Source: Aquipseudomonas guryensis (GTDB lineage: Bacteria; Pseudomonadota; Gammaproteobacteria; Pseudomonadales; Pseudomonadaceae). From it: a stretch of 64,000 nt of DNA. The notes beneath the pieces are model-generated. The model had not been told where the DNA came from. It did not search any database and worked only from the letters and a program-made list of their open reading frames with translations. The stretch's first letter is position 1. Each line of letters opens with the position of its first letter. Made by a program: the position numbers and the translations under genes. The stretch is taken from positions 62,001 to 126,000 of the forward strand of contig NZ_JACJFN010000001.1 of NCBI RefSeq assembly GCF_014164785.1, read 5' to 3'. This document shows, one piece after another, positions 21,563 to 29,884 of the stretch.

Positions 21563-24500
21563 TTAAAACTTGTAGGCATAAGTCAAAGCAGCGGTGTCGT
21601 CCTTGTAGTCCTCTTTCCTGTAAGTTTTATAGTCGACTGCGAATGTGTGATTACGATCCAACGAGGTATAGGCAAGCCCCAGACCCAGATTCATTCCAAA
21701 GCGCTCCGAGCTGTCCCCCTTACCGGCAATGACGGTCGAACTGCTTGCCAGTCCACCGCTGACCTTGGGCGCATCATTCTTGAGATCGTAATCCCCGCGC
21801 ACGCTGAAGTAAGGCGTCACGACGCCGCTCTGCAGTTGAATCGGGCGGGAAAATGTGCTGCCCAGCTTGGCGGTGAAAATATCGACTCTGGAGTCGCCCA
21901 TTTTTAGATTGTCAGACCCGGCCCCCGACTCCGTGTATCCATCGCTATCGATATTGGTCCAGGCCAGGGCGGTCTTGGGCAGCAAATACCAGCCGTAAAA
22001 GGCCATAGGCACGGAGTAGGACACCTCACCGAACAAAAGGTCGGAGTCAAACTCCGAATTGGCAGTCAAGCCGTTACTGGCCAGGCGCTTGGACTCCGTA
22101 TTGGCCCGACCGGCGCCCACTGTCCAATCGACAATCTGATACACCTTGTCACCGACATTGTGAGAGCCGGTTACCGCCGCCATATAAGTATCGGTATCGC
22201 TGTCATCGGACGAGTCTGTATCGAAATCCGTATGGGAGTTGTTGTAGCCGAACGCAACGCCCAGATTCATCAGACCGTGGGTCGGCTCAAGACTTTTACT
22301 CAGGCCCAGCATGAAGCTCTCGGTGTTAGCCGTATGGTCGCCCTCATTTCCAGTCTGTTTTTCGGCATCGGCGAAAGAGGCCGAGCTCCACAGTGTCAAG
22401 CCCGAATCGTTGGCAAGCCCATCACCACCGTTACCACCGGAGGGACGCTCGTCGCCGTTCTGCTTCTCTTCCCTGCGCTGAATACCCTTTTCAAACAGTT
22501 CCTGGGAATCCTTGAGATATTGATCGCTTCGCTGCTCTTCGTCTGACTGCTCCATCGCCTTGTCCTGAATTGCCTTCCACTCGTCCTTGGTGGTGGTGTC
22601 ACCAATCTCGTCCACCTCATCGGCTACTACGCCCGCGGCTTCGCCACTGAGTTTTGCGAATGTGGTTCCTTGAGGCGATGATTGCTGAACCGATTGGTTG
22701 GAGGACCCGCCAGAGGAGCCTTCGGTACGGGCCGAGGTGACTTTCGTGGCTGCACTGTTATTGGCAGTCGTGTCACTGGTAAAGCTACTGACCCCCTGAC
22801 TGAGCGCAGCCAGAATGGAGGCGTTCTTATTCAACTGCCCGCCAAACACAGAGACCAAGGCTGTATTGTCTGCACCGCCCGATCTGGGGGCGGCATTCAG
22901 GACAACATCAAGATCGTCATCCACCAGCACCGAATAATCCGTGGACATCGTATCCGCCACACTGTACTTCGCCTCACTGGCCGCAGTACCCACACCCGCA
23001 TTGGTATCCACCAAGGTCAGGCTGCCATTGGTGAAGTTTGCATTCGGCACCACGGTAATCTTGTTGCTGGCATCCACGGACGACATCGCAGATGCGTTGA
23101 TAACAGTGCCATTGCTGTAAGTGGGGCTGAGCAGTTGAAACGATGCCGTACTGCTGCCGCCCAACTCCGCCACACCGCCGCCGGTCAAGGTCAGCGTATC
23201 GCTCAACTGCAACACGCCTTTATTGACAAAGCCCGTCTGCGCCTTGGCGGTCAGTGCCCGCGTGGTTTTGAAAGTGGCGCCGTCATTTACCAGGATGTTG
23301 TAGGCCGCCATGTCGTCCGAGAACGACACCTGATCCGCAGTCGTGCCGGAACCAATGGTGATCGACTTCAGGGCATTGCCTGAAGCATCGCCCAACTGAC
23401 CATCCACCGCGGCGCTACCGCCGTATATTTCCAGCGCCCCGGTGTTATCCAGCGCCGTGCTGATATCGCCTACGAAGGTATTGCTCCCCGAGAGCTTGAT
23501 CGTCGGATCATTCAGCAGATTGAAAGAAGGCGCCGTCACATCCCCGGCAAACACGGCCGTACCACCGGAATTACCGTCCACGGTAAGGGTCTTGGCATGC
23601 ACACCCCCGCCGAACGTGGCCTCGACAGCGCTGGCAATATCGACATCCACAGACTTCAGCGCCGCACTGGCCGAGCCGACCGAGCCACTGACCAAGACGA
23701 CATCAGCGGTCGTCTGGCCGAATTCCAGCGAGCCCTGCCCATCTGAGGCGGTGCTCACCGAACCGACGATTCGTCTGTTGGCATCCACTTCCGCCACGGC
23801 ATCGCCGCCGAAGCGAAGGTTGCCGGTGACTTGGTTGCTGAATGCGGCGGTGCCATTGCCGTTGATCGTGATGCTGTTGGCTCTTACCGCCCCACCCAGC
23901 GTGCTGGTGAAACCGCTGGCAGTGCCAATGTTGACGGCCGACAACGCCGCGCCCGAGCCGATGTTGCCGGTAATCAGGGTCAGGTCGCCGCTGGGTGCGG
24001 CGAAACTCAATGTCCCTGTACCGGACGTGGCGGTGGTGACATCGCCATCGATGAAACTATCGCCGGCCACGGTCACTTTCGCCGAATTGCCCGTCGAAAA
24101 CTCGATGTCACCGGTAACATTGCCCTGGAAATTGGTCGTGCCTGCACCACCGACATTGATGGTTGTGGCATCTACGATATCCGAGAAGCGAACCGTACCC
24201 GCGCCACCCACAATATTGATGGTTTGCGCATCGACGCGGCCCCCGAATGTGGAAACCACGCCATTGCTAAAGCTGGTTGCGACATTGAGTGATCCCACCT
24301 CATTTGCAACCGAACCGACATCACCACTGACGAGGGTGGTATTGGAAAAGGCAGGATCGAAGAACAGCGCACCTTCACCGGCTACCGCCGAGGAAACGTC
24401 CCCCGTCAGACCCGCATTAGAGCCAAAAAACGCCTGCGACGTACTACCTGCGGCAAATGCGATATTGCCCGTGACATCACCGGCAAAAGCGGCAGCGCCC

Positions 24501-25231
24501 GAGCCGTCGAAATTGATATTGCCGCCACCGACATTGACCGTGCTGTTGAAGGTCACATTGGTAGCATCGCCGATGTTGATGGCATCCAGTGCACCGGCAG
24601 CACCGATCGCCCGGCCAAAACCGACACCGTTCATCCCACCGTCAGTGTTGGCGATATTCAAGGTGACGGTATCACCGGCATTGACAGCGTCGATGGTGGC
24701 ATCGATAAGCAGGCTTTCTGCATTCACCGTGTCCACGGTCATCGACAGCGTGGCCGAGCCGCCATCACCGAGATTGATGTCAATCGGGGCAAATGCGAAA
24801 GGCGCGCCAAGCACGTTGCCTTGAAAGGTCACATCATCATTCAGTGCATTAATGGTGATGTTATCGAAAGGCGTCGTGGCATTACTGATTACATCGCCGG
24901 CAAACACAACCCCATTGCCAGTACCGGAGTGTTGGACATTGAGGGTCAAAGCATATGGAAGATTGCTTGCAGTGACCGCAGGAGTGCCGACCATGGAAGG
25001 ACCCGCACCCAGCGTCAGGCCATCCCCCTCTGCTGCGCTGTCAATCGTGACGCTCACGGTCCCGCCCGTCCCCAGATCCAGCCCCGAGGCATCGTCAGCC
25101 GAGATAGTTTCCCCACCACTAATGGCCGTGGCATACGCATTGATGCTTGCCAATGCCAGCGCAATGGCAAGCGGCAGTTTTTTCATCGCAATGACTTTAT
25201 TAGTTCCCACAGCGCCGACTAACGGTTTCAT
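21563..25231 (-). CDS. Autotransporter (type Va) with repeat-built beta-helical passenger
   Basis: A 1222-residue classical autotransporter. Residues 1-34 form a long signal sequence (charged leader, then MKKLPLAIALALASINAYA). The passenger (about 35-830) is rich in Gly, Thr, Asn and Val and built of repeats, clearest around VTGNIAF, VTGDIEF, VTGNLRF and VTAPSF with spacing near 97 residues. A highly charged linker (about 830-930, DEWKAIQDKAMEQSDEEQR and following) leads to a C-terminal beta-barrel of about 290 residues ending in YAYKF, with the terminal Phe needed for barrel assembly. No catalytic triad was recognised in the passenger, so adhesion or a surface role is more likely than protease activity. 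The start at 25231 has AAGGGG upstream; 25186 is possible but lacks one. Confidence 0.9.
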   Translation of the reverse strand: MKPLVGAVGTNKVIAMKKLPLAIALALASINAYATAISGGETISADDASGLDLGTGGTVSVTIDSAAEGDGLTLGAGPSMVGTPAVTASNLPYALTLNVQHSGTGNGVVFAGDVISNATTPFDNITINALNDDVTFQGNVLGAPFAFAPIDINLGDGGSATLSMTVDTVNAESLLIDATIDAVNAGDTVTLNIANTDGGMNGVGFGRAIGAAGALDAINIGDATNVTFNSTVNVGGGNINFDGSGAAAFAGDVTGNIAFAAGSTSQAFFGSNAGLTGDVSSAVAGEGALFFDPAFSNTTLVSGDVGSVANEVGSLNVATSFSNGVVSTFGGRVDAQTINIVGGAGTVRFSDIVDATTINVGGAGTTNFQGNVTGDIEFSTGNSAKVTVAGDSFIDGDVTTATSGTGTLSFAAPSGDLTLITGNIGSGAALSAVNIGTASGFTSTLGGAVRANSITINGNGTAAFSNQVTGNLRFGGDAVAEVDANRRIVGSVSTASDGQGSLEFGQTTADVVLVSGSVGSASAALKSVDVDIASAVEATFGGGVHAKTLTVDGNSGGTAVFAGDVTAPSFNLLNDPTIKLSGSNTFVGDISTALDNTGALEIYGGSAAVDGQLGDASGNALKSITIGSGTTADQVSFSDDMAAYNILVNDGATFKTTRALTAKAQTGFVNKGVLQLSDTLTLTGGGVAELGGSSTASFQLLSPTYSNGTVINASAMSSVDASNKITVVPNANFTNGSLTLVDTNAGVGTAASEAKYSVADTMSTDYSVLVDDDLDVVLNAAPRSGGADNTALVSVFGGQLNKNASILAALSQGVSSFTSDTTANNSAATKVTSARTEGSSGGSSNQSVQQSSPQGTTFAKLSGEAAGVVADEVDEIGDTTTKDEWKAIQDKAMEQSDEEQRSDQYLKDSQELFEKGIQRREEKQNGDERPSGGNGGDGLANDSGLTLWSSASFADAEKQTGNEGDHTANTESFMLGLSKSLEPTHGLMNLGVAFGYNNSHTDFDTDSSDDSDTDTYMAAVTGSHNVGDKVYQIVDWTVGAGRANTESKRLASNGLTANSEFDSDLLFGEVSYSVPMAFYGWYLLPKTALAWTNIDSDGYTESGAGSDNLKMGDSRVDIFTAKLGSTFSRPIQLQSGVVTPYFSVRGDYDLKNDAPKVSGGLASSSTVIAGKGDSSERFGMNLGLGLAYTSLDRNHTFAVDYKTYRKEDYKDDTAALTYAYKF

Positions 25232-25612
25232 ACACGCCCCTTTTTAAATTTTATTTTTAAGCCGCAACTACCGAAACGCGCACTCGCGCTAACCACAACC
25301 GAGTGTTGAACCTTGAGAAACGAAGAACCCGCTATCAATCCGCCCCGCAGCTTGCTCAGGAGGCGCGCCCCGCGCCTTGAGTGCCAGGTGGAAAATGCTA
25401 CGCGGCCATGACCACAACCATCTGTTGGGGTCGCATCAGTAACGACAAGACGGTTTTGTCTGTGAGCGGCATCATAATTCCATCAAAGCCCATCATCCAG
25501 AGCGCTGACAGCGCTTTTGCACCGTCACAAATAGACTCGAACGAGGTGTGGCACGCCACCTGATCCGGCATGCTAAAACCACCTAGCCAAACGCATCTGG
25601 AGAACGGCTCAT
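25232..25612. other. Intergenic region between autotransporter and DUF4239 gene
   Basis: This 381-bp divergent gap should hold promoters for both directions. Directly before the autotransporter is an A/T-rich stretch (about 25243-25260) containing a TAAAAT hexamer on the minus strand that could be a -10 element. A short palindromic AGCGCT...AGCGCT lies near 25500-25515, and GTGGCACGCCAC at 25548-25559. No convincing gene is visible inside. Confidence 0.5.
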
Positions 25613-26368
25613 ATGGAATCCACCTGGATAGCAGTGGGCACCTTTGCCTGCTTACTGTCGGCATCCCTGCTGATGCTGCACTGGTCGCCCAGACTGTCGG
25701 CCCGGCACCGCGATGAAGAAACCAATACGGTGGTTCGCCTGGTCGCCAACATCTTCGTAGTCATGACCTCACTGGTGTTCGGCCTGATGATCAATTCGGC
25801 GAAGAACACCTTCGAGGCCATAGATAGCAACATGCACGCATTCGCGACCAGCCTGATCATCTTCGACCGCACGCTGAGGAACTACGGCGACACGGCGCAG
25901 GACACCCGCAAACACCTGACCGCCTATATGGAGCATGCGATCAGCAACCCCTACCGCGGCGATGAAGCCTTGCAGCATCGCAGCAGCCCGGCGGCCCAGT
26001 ACCTGGACGAGATCGGCGTGGCCCTGGCGGCAGTGAGCCCTGACAGTCGGTATGACGAAGCCATGCTGATGGACCTGCGTCAGCAGTACCACTCACTGGT
26101 TGAGCAGCGATGGAAGATCGTCGAGCAATCTGAGGGGACGATTCCGCTGCCCCTGATCGCCATGCTGGTGGCCTGGATGACCCTGATCTTCGCCAGTTTC
26201 GGCTACCGGGCTCCACATAATCCGATGGTGATCGGCATGTTCACCATCTCGGCCCTGCTGATTGCCGCCTCGGTTTATCTGGTACTCGACATGGACATCC
26301 CTTTTCATGGCCCGATACAGATATCCGACGCCCCCTTGCGCAGGGCGCTGGCAGAGATGCAGATGTAG
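25613..26368 (+). CDS. DUF4239 (bestrophin-like) membrane protein
   Basis: A 251-residue membrane protein of DUF4239 type. Two hydrophobic segments lie near the N-terminus (about 5-23 and 45-62) and two near the C-terminus (about 185-205 and 211-230), separated by a soluble helical region. The segment VFGLMINSAKNTFEAID (about 55-71) is characteristic. Function is unknown; distant similarity to bestrophin channels has been proposed for the family. It is divergent from the autotransporter. Confidence 0.75.
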   Translation: MESTWIAVGTFACLLSASLLMLHWSPRLSARHRDEETNTVVRLVANIFVVMTSLVFGLMINSAKNTFEAIDSNMHAFATSLIIFDRTLRNYGDTAQDTRKHLTAYMEHAISNPYRGDEALQHRSSPAAQYLDEIGVALAAVSPDSRYDEAMLMDLRQQYHSLVEQRWKIVEQSEGTIPLPLIAMLVAWMTLIFASFGYRAPHNPMVIGMFTISALLIAASVYLVLDMDIPFHGPIQISDAPLRRALAEMQM

Positions 26369-26612
26369 CGGAGCGACTGGCATCAAATGAAGCGGGAGGC
26401 TCGTGCATCAGTGCAGGCCGAACACGACTAGTTACCCGCAAGGTAGGCGCACGGTGGACGATCATGCGTGGTTACCGAGGGGTTCTCGTTTTGTTGCCCA
26501 CGATGCAAAAAATCACCCATGCCAACCGGGCCTCATTGCTTACGCATTGCGCGTTGATCTTGGAGTCACCGGTACAGGTGGTGGACTATGATCGCCATTC
26601 AACCGGTCATGG

Positions 26613-27998
26613 ATGACCTCGATGCGATTATTACGCGCTTTAACCTTCTGCCTCCTCGGCGGCATAGCCCTCACGCTGCTCAGCTATGCCGCTTTGCTGC
26701 TGCTCAACTGGCGCGACGACCCCGTCTCCGCTGCCGCTCAGCACTTTACCGATGTACACACAACGCGCCGCGCCGTGCCGGATCAGCAAAACGCCTACCT
26801 CTACATGCTGGGCTTCGAGGCCGCTGACGATCAGTCGCCCATCGACCTGGGCCGCAAGCGCATCGACTGGCTGCGCTGGGCACTCGACCAGCCCTGGAAT
26901 GAGTCCCTGCAGGAGCCGGAGTACTCACGTCGCCTGGCTCGCGACGATGAGCAGCCGCTGTTTGTCGAGTCGCTGGTAGAGGCCTGTCGCAGCAACAACG
27001 GCCAGTGTGCGGCGCGCTTGCTGGCCAGTGAGGCACGCCTGGATGAATGGCTGAAGAGCGCGCAACCATTGTTGCAACGTTACCAGGCCCTGATCGTGCT
27101 GCCGGCCATGTACGAGCCCCTGCCCTTTGACATGCGCTCGTCTCTTCCCAGCTACCGCCCCGTTCTGCAGGGACAGCAGCTATTGCTGGTACACGCCTGG
27201 CAGTTACACCGCCAGGGGGCCTCAGAACAGGCACGGCAACTACTCGAGAGTGACTTACGCTTCTGGCGCATGGCTCTGGCCGAGGCCGACACCCTGATCA
27301 GTCGCCTGATCGCGGTTTCTGCCGTTCGCCAGCATCTGCTGTGGTCGGTACAGATGTTTCGCGGGCAGCCGTCTGGCTGGCAGCCAGAGGTATGGTCGCT
27401 GCCGCTGAGCGCTGAAGAGCGCAACTGGGAGCGCGTACTGGCTGGCGAGATGGCATTCATGAAAGGTTTGCTGCAACAGATGAAACACGGCGAACTGGAC
27501 TGGGTGGCCGCTATCGAGTCAGACAACAGCCTGCAGAACCTGGCATACCGATTGGGGGCTCCGCTATTGCTGCCGCAGCGTTCACTGAACGACCAGGCTC
27601 AACTGTTGCAGTCTCAGCAAAGCCTGTTTGAGCTGCCCTACTCCGAGCTGGCCGGCGCCCAAGAGCGCTCGCGGAACCTGGAGCACAGCTTCGTGCCGCA
27701 AGGTATCGGTGTTGCCGAGTTGCGAAACCTGGCAGGCCATCTGTTGCGGATGCAAGGCGGGGACAACGATCTAACCGAGTACTACCTGCGCGTTAGTGAC
27801 CTTGAAGGACTGCGCCGCGCCGCTCTTCTACTGGTCGAGATGCGGGATCTGAAGCTCGATCCGCAACAGGCGATGATCCATACCTGGAGCAGCCCACTGC
27901 GCGATCCCTATCGTGACAAGCCTTTCGCCTGGGAAGCGCAGCAAGGCCTGCGCTATCAGGGGTTGAGCAAGGAAGAGCCTTACCTGCTGGTGTATTGA
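26613..27998 (+). CDS. Unrecognised membrane-anchored protein, 461 residues
   Basis: I do not recognise this protein. It has one N-terminal hydrophobic segment (about 9-30) and then a long soluble, probably alpha-helical region rich in Leu, Gln, Arg and Glu, which is likely periplasmic. The block PDQQNAYLYMLGFEA (about 56-70) looks like a conserved core motif. An alternative ATG at 26622 would remove three residues. It lies 244 bases after the DUF4239 gene, a gap in which I see nothing, and ends just before a thiolase-gene remnant. It could belong to the accessory block as a separate unit. Confidence 0.75.
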   Translation: MTSMRLLRALTFCLLGGIALTLLSYAALLLLNWRDDPVSAAAQHFTDVHTTRRAVPDQQNAYLYMLGFEAADDQSPIDLGRKRIDWLRWALDQPWNESLQEPEYSRRLARDDEQPLFVESLVEACRSNNGQCAARLLASEARLDEWLKSAQPLLQRYQALIVLPAMYEPLPFDMRSSLPSYRPVLQGQQLLLVHAWQLHRQGASEQARQLLESDLRFWRMALAEADTLISRLIAVSAVRQHLLWSVQMFRGQPSGWQPEVWSLPLSAEERNWERVLAGEMAFMKGLLQQMKHGELDWVAAIESDNSLQNLAYRLGAPLLLPQRSLNDQAQLLQSQQSLFELPYSELAGAQERSRNLEHSFVPQGIGVAELRNLAGHLLRMQGGDNDLTEYYLRVSDLEGLRRAALLLVEMRDLKLDPQQAMIHTWSSPLRDPYRDKPFAWEAQQGLRYQGLSKEEPYLLVY

Positions 27999-28017
27999 CG
28001 CCTGCAGTTACTAGGTC

Positions 28018-28078
28018 GCCATGCACAATTGCGTTGGCGGCGGCATGGGTGCGGCAGGGTTGTTCGAGGTGCTGTAAG
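28018..28078 (+). pseudogene. Remnant of a thiolase gene 3' end
   Basis: Read on the plus strand, this stretch encodes [15 protein letters not shown] and a stop, identical in protein to the last 15 codons of the thiolase at 18354-19538. Over about 50 bases there are five differences, all at synonymous positions. Homology continues into the following terminator. No upstream thiolase coding sequence remains; the preceding DNA is the 461-residue gene. Confidence 0.85.
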
Positions 28079-28095
28079 CCCTCTCGCCGCAAACG

Positions 28096-28125
28096 CGAAA
28101 ACGCAGGCTTAGGCCTGCGTTTTCG
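28096..28125. terminator. Terminator (diverged copy of the thiolase terminator)
   Basis: GAAAACGCAGGCT pairs with AGGCCTGCGTTTTC in a strong symmetrical stem with flanking A and T runs. It resembles the terminator at 19561-19586 in sequence and in spacing from the thiolase end. It can end transcripts from both the plus strand and the minus-strand hiuH gene. Confidence 0.85.
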
Positions 28126-28137
28126 TTTGTACCGGGC

Positions 28138-28548
28138 TCAGTTGCCGCGGTAGGTCGAGAAGCCGTAAGGGCTGAGCAGCAGCGGGATGTGGTAGTGCGG
28201 CACGGTGCCGTCGACCTCGAAGATCACCGGCACTTCGGGGAAGAAGCTGGCGGTGGCGTGCTGCTTGAACCACTCGCCGGTTTCGAAGGTAACGCGGTAG
28301 GTACCACTTTCCAGCTTCTTACCCTCTGGATAGAGCGCGGTGATGCGACCCTGCTCGTTGGTCGTGCCCTCGCTCAGTTGGTTCCAGCTCTGGCCCTTGA
28401 GCTGCTCCAGGCTGACCTTGACGCCGGGCGACGGCAGGCCGTCCTGCAGGTTGAGCACGTGCACGCTCAGCGGATTGCCGGCTGCCAGAGCCAGGGAGGA
28501 CAAGCCGCTCAAGGCGGTACCGAGCAGCAGGTTTTTCAGCTTATTCAT
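28138..28548 (-). CDS. hiuH: Periplasmic 5-hydroxyisourate hydrolase (transthyretin-like)
   Basis: A 136-residue enzyme hydrolysing 5-hydroxyisourate to OHCU in urate breakdown. A signal peptide (about 1-22) precedes the mature core, as in the exported E. coli HiuH. Family features are HVLNLQDGLP near the start of the core, PHYHIPLLLSPYGFSTYRG at the end, and a final Asn where YRGS is usual. The ATG at 28548 has GGAGAT upstream. It lies 13 bases after the HbpS-like gene, so the two form an operon read away from the response regulator. No other urate genes are near, so a redox-stress role is possible. Confidence 0.9.
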   Translation of the reverse strand: MNKLKNLLLGTALSGLSSLALAAGNPLSVHVLNLQDGLPSPGVKVSLEQLKGQSWNQLSEGTTNEQGRITALYPEGKKLESGTYRVTFETGEWFKQHATASFFPEVPVIFEVDGTVPHYHIPLLLSPYGFSTYRGN

Positions 28549-28561
28549 GGTGATCTCCAGT

Positions 28562-29065
28562 TCAGGGTTTGGTGGGTAGAACCTGGGCGATGGCCTGCAG
28601 CGCGCAGCCTTCGTCAAATTTCGCGCCGCCGGCACCGGCCACGCCGATGGCGCCGATCACCTGGTCGGCCACCTTCAGCGGCACGCCGCCGCCGAGCAGC
28701 AGCAGTTCATCGAGGGTGTTGAGGTTCTCCGCGTCGGGGGTGCTGCGCGCACGCTCGGCCAGCAGGCCAGTGGCGGTCTTGGTCGACAGCGCGGTAAAGG
28801 CCTTGCGCTGTGCGGCCAGGGTGTTGTGTGGGCCGACGTTGTCATCACGCTGCACGGCAACCAGGTTGCCGCCACGGTCGACCACGGCAGCCACGGCAGT
28901 GCGGCCTTCGGCATGGCAGGCGGCCAAGGTGGCATCAAGCAACTGGTTAGCCAGGGCCAGGCTGACATCGGCGCGCTGCGCCACCGCCGGAGCATCGGCC
29001 CAGGCCGGGCCCGTCGCCATGGCCAAAGCGAGCAGCGACAGTGCTGTGGTAGTTCGGATAAACAT
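28562..29065 (-). CDS. HbpS/GlcG-family periplasmic protein
   Basis: A 167-residue protein with a signal peptide (about 1-24, cleavage near AWADA) and a GlcG/HbpS (DUF336) fold. Typical segments are [19 protein letters not shown], the helix with RKAFTA, and a Gly-rich end [17 protein letters not shown]. Family members bind haem or cofactor-like ligands and can act as redox or haem sensors. It is first in an operon with hiuH, after a GGGAGAA site, and divergent from the two-component system. Confidence 0.85.
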   Translation of the reverse strand: MFIRTTTALSLLALAMATGPAWADAPAVAQRADVSLALANQLLDATLAACHAEGRTAVAAVVDRGGNLVAVQRDDNVGPHNTLAAQRKAFTALSTKTATGLLAERARSTPDAENLNTLDELLLLGGGVPLKVADQVIGAIGVAGAGGAKFDEGCALQAIAQVLPTKP

Positions 29066-29144
29066 GCAGTTCTCCCGGATAAGGCTCGGCTGAGCCAATG
29101 CCGGGCATCTTGCCCAACCCTTGCGCACAGACCGATTGCCGGCG

Positions 29145-29162
29145 GATTACCAATTTGTAATG
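29145..29162. promoter_or_regulatory. HprR-like binding box
   Basis: GATTACCAATTTGTAATG matches the reported E. coli HprR (YedW) box CATTACAAAATTGTAATG at 15 of 18 positions and is nearly palindromic (ATTAC...GTAAT). It lies between the divergent hbpS-hiuH and regulator-sensor operons, 50 bases before the regulator start and 79 before the hbpS start. The consensus is recalled from the literature; binding here is inference. Confidence 0.65.
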
Positions 29163-29212
29163 GGAGAGAACCGCGGATCGACCTAGGCTATGCGTCTGCA
29201 GTGGAGGTCAAC

Positions 29213-29884
29213 ATGCGTATCCTGGTGGTTGAAGACGAAGCGAAGACAGCGGATTACCTGCGCAAGGGTCTGGGCGAATCCGGCTATGCGGTGGAGGTCG
29301 CCGCCAATGGCCTGGACGGCCAGCATCTGGTGCAGGAGGAGGTGTTCGACCTGATCATCCTCGACGTGATGCTGCCGGGCCTGGATGGCTGGCAGCTGCT
29401 GCAGATCATCCGCCGCCAGTTACAGACTCCGGTGCTGTTCCTCACCGCCCGCGATGCCGTCGAGGACCGTGTGCGCGGCCTGGAGTTGGGCGCCGACGAC
29501 TACCTGGTCAAGCCCTTTTCCTACGCCGAGTTGCTGGCGCGCGTGCGCAGCCTGCTGCGCAGAGGGCCGCCGCGGGAAACCGAGCACTTCGCAGTGGCCG
29601 ACCTGCAGCTCGACCTGCTCAAGCGCAAGGTCACCCGCGGTGGCGAGCGGCTCAACCTGACCAACAAGGAGTTCGCCTTGCTGCACCTGCTGCTGAGTCG
29701 CCAGGGCGAAGTACTGTCGCGCTCGCTGATCGCCTCGCACGTGTGGCAGATGAACTTCGACAGCGACACCAACGTGGTCGACGTAGCCATCCGCCGCCTG
29801 CGTGCCAAGGTGGATGATCCCTACCCGCTCAAGCTGATTCACAGCGTACGCGGCATCGGCTACCTGCTGGACCTGCAGCCATGA
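29213..29884 (+). CDS. hprR: OmpR-family response regulator, HprR/CusR-like
   Basis: A 223-residue response regulator with an N-terminal receiver (acidic DE at 8-9, phosphoacceptor Asp51 in ILDVMLPG, a Lys in VKPFS) and a C-terminal winged helix (about 125-220, [13 protein letters not shown] and SVRGIGYLL). It belongs to the heavy-metal/HprR branch by overall similarity. The ATG follows GGAGG, and its stop overlaps the sensor ATG by four bases. Context (divergent hiuH, HprR-like box) favours HprR over CusR or CzcR. Confidence 0.85.
   Translation: MRILVVEDEAKTADYLRKGLGESGYAVEVAANGLDGQHLVQEEVFDLIILDVMLPGLDGWQLLQIIRRQLQTPVLFLTARDAVEDRVRGLELGADDYLVKPFSYAELLARVRSLLRRGPPRETEHFAVADLQLDLLKRKVTRGGERLNLTNKEFALLHLLLSRQGEVLSRSLIASHVWQMNFDSDTNVVDVAIRRLRAKVDDPYPLKLIHSVRGIGYLLDLQP

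Noticed and set aside
25548..25565. TGGCACG in the DUF4239 promoter region as a sigma-54 promoter
   Set aside because: The -24 half is perfect, but the invariant GC at -12 is missing at the required 10-base spacing.
27998..28080. A short gene starting at the ATG near 28021
   Set aside because: The peptide is only the last residues of a thiolase and lacks any catalytic domain, so it is a gene remnant.
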